Shown one piece after another: positions 5,809 to 11,211 of a DNA stretch of 11,211 nucleotides. Positions within the stretch are counted from its first letter, which is position 1, and every line of letters starts with the position of its first letter. The DNA is from DASZPL01 sp035550315. Its GTDB lineage: Bacteria; Actinomycetota; Actinomycetes; JAFAQI01. The notes below the pieces were generated by a model. That model was not told where the DNA came from. It did not search any database and saw only the letters and a list, made by a program, of their open reading frames with translations. The stretch is from contig DASZPL010000064.1 in the NCBI GenBank assembly GCA_035550315.1, positions 1-11,211 on the forward strand, given 5' to 3'. A program made the translations under genes and the position numbers.

Positions 5809-6920
5809 GCGGCCACCTCCGAGAGCCGGTGCGCCGGCAACCCGTGGGCCTCGGCGACCGGGGCGCAGACCACCGCACCGGCGACCACGTTCACCCCGGC
5901 AGCGAGCGCCGGGTCGCGCCGCGCCGCCTCCCGCCAGCCGAGCCCGGCGATCCGCTCGACGTACGGCAAGGTCACGTTCGTCAACGCGTACGTCGACGTG
6001 TGGGGCACGGCGCCCGGCATGTTGGCGACGCAGTAGAACACCGCGTCGCGGACCCGGAAGGTTGGGTGCGAGTGGGTCGTCGGCCGGGTGGACTCGAAGC
6101 AACCGCCCTGGTCCACGGCGATGTCGACCAGCACCGCTCCCGGCTTCATCCGCCCGACCAGGTCGTCGCTGACCAGGGTCGGCGCCTTCGCCCCCGGCAC
6201 CAGCACCGCACCGATCACCAGGTCGGCGTCGAGCACCGCCCGCTCGATCTCGTACGCGTTCGAGGCCACCGTCTGCAGGTGGCCCTGGTAGATCCGGTCG
6301 GCCTGGCGCAGCTTGTCGATGTTCTTGTCGAGCAGCAGCACCTCGGCCTGCATGCCGAGGGCGATCGCCGCGGCGTTCATGCCGGAGACACCGGCTCCCA
6401 GCACGACGACCTTGGCGGCGTACACGCCGGAGACGCCGCCCATCAGGACGCCCCGGCCGCCGCCGTCGCGCTGCAGATGGTGCGCGCCGACCTGCGGGGC
6501 CATCCGCCCGGCGACCTCACTCATCGGAGCCAGCAGCGGCAACGAGCCGTCGGCCAACTGCACCGTCTCGTAGCCGATCGCAACCGTCCCGGCGTCGATG
6601 ACCGCGGCGGTGCACTCGGGGCTGGCAGCGAGATGCAGGTAGGTGAACAGCACCTGATCGGGCCGCATCCGGTGGTACTCCTCGGCGACCGGCTCCTTCA
6701 CCTTGCAGATCAGCTCGCACTGCGCCCACAGTTCATCGGGATCCGCGACCACGGCGGCCCCCGCGGTGACGAAGTCGTCGTCCGGCAGCGAGGAGCCGAC
6801 GCCCGCGCCCTGCTCGATCAGCACCTGGTGCCCGCCGCGGGTGAGCTCGTGCACGCCGGCTGGTGTCATCGCGACCCGGAACTCGTTGTCCTTCACCTCG
6901 CGCGGGATGCCGATCTTCAC
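5805..6920 (-). CDS. ald: Alanine dehydrogenase
   Basis: A 371-residue protein, the standard length, closely following M. tuberculosis Ald in numbering. It opens KIGIPREVKDNEFRVAMTP with Arg15. Lys75 lies in KVKEP, catalytic His96 in LFTYLHLAAS, the NAD loop GAGVSG at 175-180 with Asp198 ending the next strand, and catalytic Asp270 in VDIAVDQGG. The enzyme interconverts L-alanine and pyruvate plus ammonia with NAD, linking alanine use, nitrogen assimilation and redox balance; it is a cytosolic hexamer. The start is the GTG at 6920, fixed by the family N-terminus; the open frame continues upstream without homology. The ribosome binding site (GAAGGG, ten bases away) is mediocre. The last codons carry the Shine-Dalgarno for xerD. 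Insertion of ald between the NUDIX gene and xerD differs from the mycobacterial order. Confidence 0.96.
   Translation of the reverse strand: MKIGIPREVKDNEFRVAMTPAGVHELTRGGHQVLIEQGAGVGSSLPDDDFVTAGAAVVADPDELWAQCELICKVKEPVAEEYHRMRPDQVLFTYLHLAASPECTAAVIDAGTVAIGYETVQLADGSLPLLAPMSEVAGRMAPQVGAHHLQRDGGGRGVLMGGVSGVYAAKVVVLGAGVSGMNAAAIALGMQAEVLLLDKNIDKLRQADRIYQGHLQTVASNAYEIERAVLDADLVIGAVLVPGAKAPTLVSDDLVGRMKPGAVLVDIAVDQGGCFESTRPTTHSHPTFRVRDAVFYCVANMPGAVPHTSTYALTNVTLPYVERIAGLGWREAARRDPALAAGVNVVAGAVVCAPVAEAHGLPAHRLSEVAA
5815..5820 (-). promoter_or_regulatory. Ribosome binding site of xerD, inside ald
   Basis: The minus strand reads GGAGGT within the ald codons for Ser-Glu-Val near the C-terminus. Six bases separate it from the CTG at 5808. 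The strength and spacing are what make CTG the best start for xerD, and they imply translation coupled to ald termination. Confidence 0.65.
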
Positions 6921-6963
6921 GACGCACGCACCCTTCGGACGCTGCTGCTGGGAGCCCTGCCTA

Positions 6964-7629
6964 TCAGTTTGCCTGGCCGGACCCGGTGAAGCTGGACATC
7001 TCCGGCCAGGGGACGTCGGCCGGTCGCAGCTGCCGGAAGCCGTCCCGCCGGGCCGCCTCAGCGGCGAGCAAGCCGGTGACCGCGAGTGGGTTGTGCACTC
7101 GACCGGCAAGTACGGCGGAGACCGCGTCCGGCAACGAGAACCAGGCGAGCTCCATGTCGGACTCCTCGTGGCTACCGGCGAACCGCTCGGCGGTCGCCGG
7201 CTCGACGTCACGCGCGAGGTAGATCCGCGCCGCCTCATCGGTCATGCCGGGCGAGGTGTAGATGTCCACCAGCACGTCCCAGCGCCCGGCCTGGTAGTGC
7301 GCCTCCTCGTAGAGCTCGCGCTTCGCGGCCGTCAGCGGATCCTCGCCGGGCTCGTCGAGCAGCCCGGCCGGCGGCTCCCACAACCGCCGGCGCACCGGAT
7401 GGCGGTACTGCCGCAGCAGCAGGACGCGATCCGCCTCATCGAGCGCGATCACCCCGACCGCACCCGGATGCACGACCACGTCGCGCGCCGCGGTCGCGCC
7501 ATCGGGCATCCGGACCTGGTCGGTGCGGACATCGATCACTCGTCCCGACCGGAAGTCGGTCGTGGAGCTGACGACGTCGTAGTCGTCCGGGACATCGACC
7601 AGTTCGGGGGTGGTGGGCGAAGAGCTCAT
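6964..7629 (-). CDS. NUDIX hydrolase, ADP-ribose pyrophosphatase type
   Basis: A 221-residue protein. The NUDIX box lies at about 89-112: AGLLDEPGEDPLTAAKRELYEEAH. There are six residues rather than five between the Gly and the first Glu, and His replaces the usual Gly after EE; from memory, actinobacterial ADP-ribose pyrophosphatases share the longer spacing. Upstream, the strand VVVHPGAVGVIAL and RQYRHPVRRRLWEPPAG are typical of the ADPRase subfamily, which splits ADP-ribose into AMP and ribose 5-phosphate with Mg2+. The position after pyrG matches M. tuberculosis Rv1700. The ATG at 7629 gives the family-like N-terminus and a 28-base gap after pyrG. An in-frame ATG at 7680 would overlap pyrG by 23 bases and add 17 residues without evident homology. 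Neither start has a good ribosome binding site. Confidence 0.9.
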   Translation of the reverse strand: MSSSPTTPELVDVPDDYDVVSSTTDFRSGRVIDVRTDQVRMPDGATAARDVVVHPGAVGVIALDEADRVLLLRQYRHPVRRRLWEPPAGLLDEPGEDPLTAAKRELYEEAHYQAGRWDVLVDIYTSPGMTDEAARIYLARDVEPATAERFAGSHEESDMELAWFSLPDAVSAVLAGRVHNPLAVTGLLAAEAARRDGFRQLRPADVPWPEMSSFTGSGQAN

Positions 7630-7657
7630 GCCGATGGGCGCGCCCGGCGACCCACCG

Positions 7658-9382
<1,725 letters not shown>

Positions 9383-9386
9383 CTGG

Positions 9387-9392
9387 CCTCCC
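9387..9392 (-). promoter_or_regulatory. Probable ribosome binding site of pyrG
   Basis: The minus strand reads GGGAGG, four bases before the TTG at 9382 and 16 before the GTG at 9370. It is the only good Shine-Dalgarno near the three possible pyrG starts and therefore favours the TTG. Confidence 0.5.
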
Positions 9393-9423
9393 GCGGGCAT
9401 CGAAGCTGCGGTGGTTCGCAACT

Positions 9424-9441
9424 GTCCACGGGAGTCCACGG
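9424..9441. repeat. Tandem 8-base repeat upstream of pyrG
   Basis: gtccacgg occurs at 9424-9431 and again at 9434-9441, a 10-base period, so both copies lie on the same face of the helix. The repeat sits in the 106-base gap before pyrG, about 40-60 bases upstream of its start. It may be a direct-repeat operator or chance; no clear promoter could be fixed around it. Confidence 0.3.
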
Positions 9442-9488
9442 TAACACCGGCGGATCGCCACGACTCTCGATCCCGCGGCGTGTCGCCG

Positions 9489-10580
9489 TCAGCCGCGCGA
9501 AATCGCCAGCTCGCGGTATTGCTCGGCGAGCCGCGCGAGCACCTGGTCGAGCGTCGGCCAGGTCGCCGCCTGCCGGCGGCCGCGGGTGGCCAGGTCCCGC
9601 CGCAACTCTGGGTCGCCCAGCACCCGCTCCAGCGCCGCCCGCAGGGCGGCGACGTCGCCGAACGGCACCAGCACCGCGGCGTCGCCGACCAGTCCGGGCA
9701 CACCGCCGACCGCGGTGGTGACGAGCGGTACGCCGGCCTGCAAGGCCTCCTGCGCCGACAGTGACCGGCCCTCCCACTCGCTGGTGAGCACGGCGACATC
9801 GGCGGCGGCGAGCAGGTCCGCGATGTCCTGGCGCGCCCCGGCGAGGATCACCGGCGCGCCGGTGGCGCGGATCTGCCCTTCCAGCCTCGGCCGCCACGCT
9901 CCGCTGCCGGCGATGACAACGATCGGCGCATCGGCCGAGCCAGCCCAGCCGGCAGCCGCGGCGATCAGCAAGTCGAGCCGCTTCTGCTGCGCGAGCCGCC
10001 CCACCGCCAGCACCATCGGGCGCTCTCCCACGCCTAGCTGCCGGCGGATCTCGTCGCGACCGACCGCCGGGGGCGGTAGCGGAGGCGCGGCGGCGAATGC
10101 GCTGTCGACGGCGCGCGCACCGGCGCGACGTGCCCGGTCGGACAGGTCGTCGGAGACGGTCAACGTCAGGTCACTGGCCCGCGCGACGTAGTGCTCCAGC
10201 GCGGCGTGTGTGCGTCGCCGGAGTTGGTGACCGCGCGCCGCGTTGTGCCAGGTGGCGACCATCGGCCGGCCGGTGCCGGCGGCGGCGACCGCGACCGCGG
10301 GGCGCAGGCCGTGCGCGTGCACCACCGCCGCCTCGCGGGCGGCGGCCCGTAGCCTCCGGCGTACCTGGCGGATCGGTCCGGGCCGGACGACCCGGACCGG
10401 CGCCGGGACCAGCCGGGTGGCGGTGCCGGTCAGCTCGAGCCGATCGATGGATGCCGGTGGGGCGCAGAGCATGACGTCGATGCCGTGATCGGGCAGGCCG
10501 ACGGCGAGCGACCGGACATGACGGCCGATGCCACCGGTGGCTTCGGCCATCACCATCAACACGGTCAGCCGGTCAGACAC
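9489..10580 (-). CDS. Glycosyltransferase family 4 (GT-B fold), envelope-linked
   Basis: A 363-residue protein with two Rossmann-like domains. The N-terminal acceptor domain has the glycine loop GGIGRHVRSLA (16-26) and VVHAHGLRPAV. The C-terminal donor domain has VGRLAQQKRLDLL (193-205, Arg195 and Lys200 for the nucleotide diphosphate) and the EX7E motif at Glu270/Glu278 in EWEGRSLSAQEALQAG, followed by VGGVPGLVGD. This is the retaining GT4 layout using a nucleotide-sugar donor; donor and acceptor cannot be read from the sequence. No signal peptide or membrane span is seen, so it should act at the cytosolic face. The GTG at 10580 overlaps the end of the murJ-like gene by 8 bases, so the two are probably co-translated and share a lipid-linked glycan pathway. 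Start choice follows the overlap and the first beta-strand (LTVLMVMAEA). Confidence 0.88.
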   Translation of the reverse strand: MSDRLTVLMVMAEATGGIGRHVRSLAVGLPDHGIDVMLCAPPASIDRLELTGTATRLVPAPVRVVRPGPIRQVRRRLRAAAREAAVVHAHGLRPAVAVAAAGTGRPMVATWHNAARGHQLRRRTHAALEHYVARASDLTLTVSDDLSDRARRAGARAVDSAFAAAPPLPPPAVGRDEIRRQLGVGERPMVLAVGRLAQQKRLDLLIAAAAGWAGSADAPIVVIAGSGAWRPRLEGQIRATGAPVILAGARQDIADLLAAADVAVLTSEWEGRSLSAQEALQAGVPLVTTAVGGVPGLVGDAAVLVPFGDVAALRAALERVLGDPELRRDLATRGRRQAATWPTLDQVLARLAEQYRELAISRG

Positions 10581-11211
10581 GCCGCAACCCAGCCCGCACC
10601 CGGTCGACCAATAACCCGACCGTGGGGCGGTCGAGCGCCCCGACAACGACCGCATGAATCAGCAAGGCAATGGCTCCCGCGATCACCGCGGTGGCCACGC
10701 TGTGTGCCGGCCCGCCGGACGGCAGCGCCCGCGCCACGGCGACGCCGCCCGCAATCGCTGCGGCGGCCGCCGCTAGTGCCGCCGTCCCAGCCCGGCCGGC
10801 GCCGGCAACCGTCGTGGCACCGCCGGAGCGACGGATCACCAGCAACAGCCATGCGCCCGCGACCGTCATGCCGATCGACGTCCCGATGCCAATCGCCGCA
10901 ACCGCCCAGCTGCGCGGCAGCGCCGCGACCAGCGCGATGTCCGCGCCGATGGCGATCAGCCAGCCGACGACCGTGGCCGCGGCCGGCGTGCGAGCGTCGC
11001 CCTGCGCGTACAACGCCCGCGACAGCAGCGCGACCAGCGCGTAGCCGATCAGTCCGGGCGCGAAAGTGACCAGCGCGCGGGCCAGCTGCTCAGGCGGCAC
11101 CGATCCCGGCGCGCCGAGCACCAACACCCGCGCCGCCGGTCCGGCGGCGGCGCACATCATCGCCGCCGCGGCGGCGGCGACCACGAGCAGGACGCGCAGC
11201 GTTCGGGCGGT
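10573..11211 (-). CDS. murJ: MurJ/MviN-family lipid flippase, C-terminal part (runs off right edge)
   Basis: The last 212 codons of a polytopic membrane protein, open to the window edge. The segment LARALVTFAPGLIGYALVALLSRALYAQGDARTP is the typical MurJ stretch around helices 9-10 (pore-side region with the conserved Arg and YA.GD.RTP turn), followed by four further hydrophobic helices and a short basic tail ending GLRRV. MurJ flips lipid II across the membrane; relatives of the wider MOP superfamily move other lipid-linked glycans. Because actinobacteria usually carry another MurJ near the chromosome end (from memory) and this copy is fused in operon with a GT4 enzyme, it may serve a different polymer. 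The N-terminal part, with most substrate-contact residues, is outside the window, so lipid II specificity cannot be judged. Confidence 0.8.
   Translation of the reverse strand, partial: TARTLRVLLVVAAAAAAMMCAAAGPAARVLVLGAPGSVPPEQLARALVTFAPGLIGYALVALLSRALYAQGDARTPAAATVVGWLIAIGADIALVAALPRSWAVAAIGIGTSIGMTVAGAWLLLVIRRSGGATTVAGAGRAGTAALAAAAAAIAGGVAVARALPSGGPAHSVATAVIAGAIALLIHAVVVGALDRPTVGLLVDRVRAGLRRV

Overview
The window is very GC-rich, and every gene I can support lies on the minus strand, packed with short gaps and stop/start overlaps. The proteins read as actinobacterial: a ParA-ScpA-ScpB-RluB block, a PyrG-NUDIX-XerD block and a BsAroH-type chorismate mutase. From memory the order matches the Mycobacterium tuberculosis block Rv1699-Rv1711 (pyrG, NUDIX, xerD, parA, scpA, scpB, rluB). 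Here an alanine dehydrogenase, a small DNA-binding-like protein, a membrane protein and aroH-tyrA are added, as in Streptomyces and Frankia-like genera. I read this as chromosomal core DNA of a non-mycobacterial actinobacterium. I see no RNA gene, transposon, phage gene or CRISPR array.

Reading in the direction of transcription (right to left), the C-terminal part of a MurJ/MviN-type lipid flippase (from 11211) overlaps a GT4 glycosyltransferase. Next come pyrG (CTP synthase), a NUDIX ADP-ribose pyrophosphatase and ald (alanine dehydrogenase). The end of ald carries the ribosome binding site for xerD, whose best start is a CTG overlapping the ald stop. A 125-base gap after xerD holds a good candidate promoter and an inverted repeat. 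It leads into a second run: parA, a small protein with a ribbon-helix-helix-like C-terminus, an M50/site-2-protease-like membrane protein that lacks its catalytic motifs, scpA, scpB and rluB. After an 85-base gap with two dyad symmetries come aroH and the first 40 codons of tyrA, which runs off the left edge.

Functionally the window joins envelope assembly (MurJ, GT4), nucleotide metabolism (PyrG, NUDIX), amino-acid metabolism (Ald, AroH, TyrA) and chromosome maintenance (XerD, ParA, ScpA, ScpB). The least explained part is the trio at 2822-4759: an orphan ParA, a putative RHH partner and a degenerate M50 membrane protein, set between the dimer-resolution recombinase and the condensin subunits. 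That trio is the best candidate for an undescribed system. The rest is ordinary core genome.
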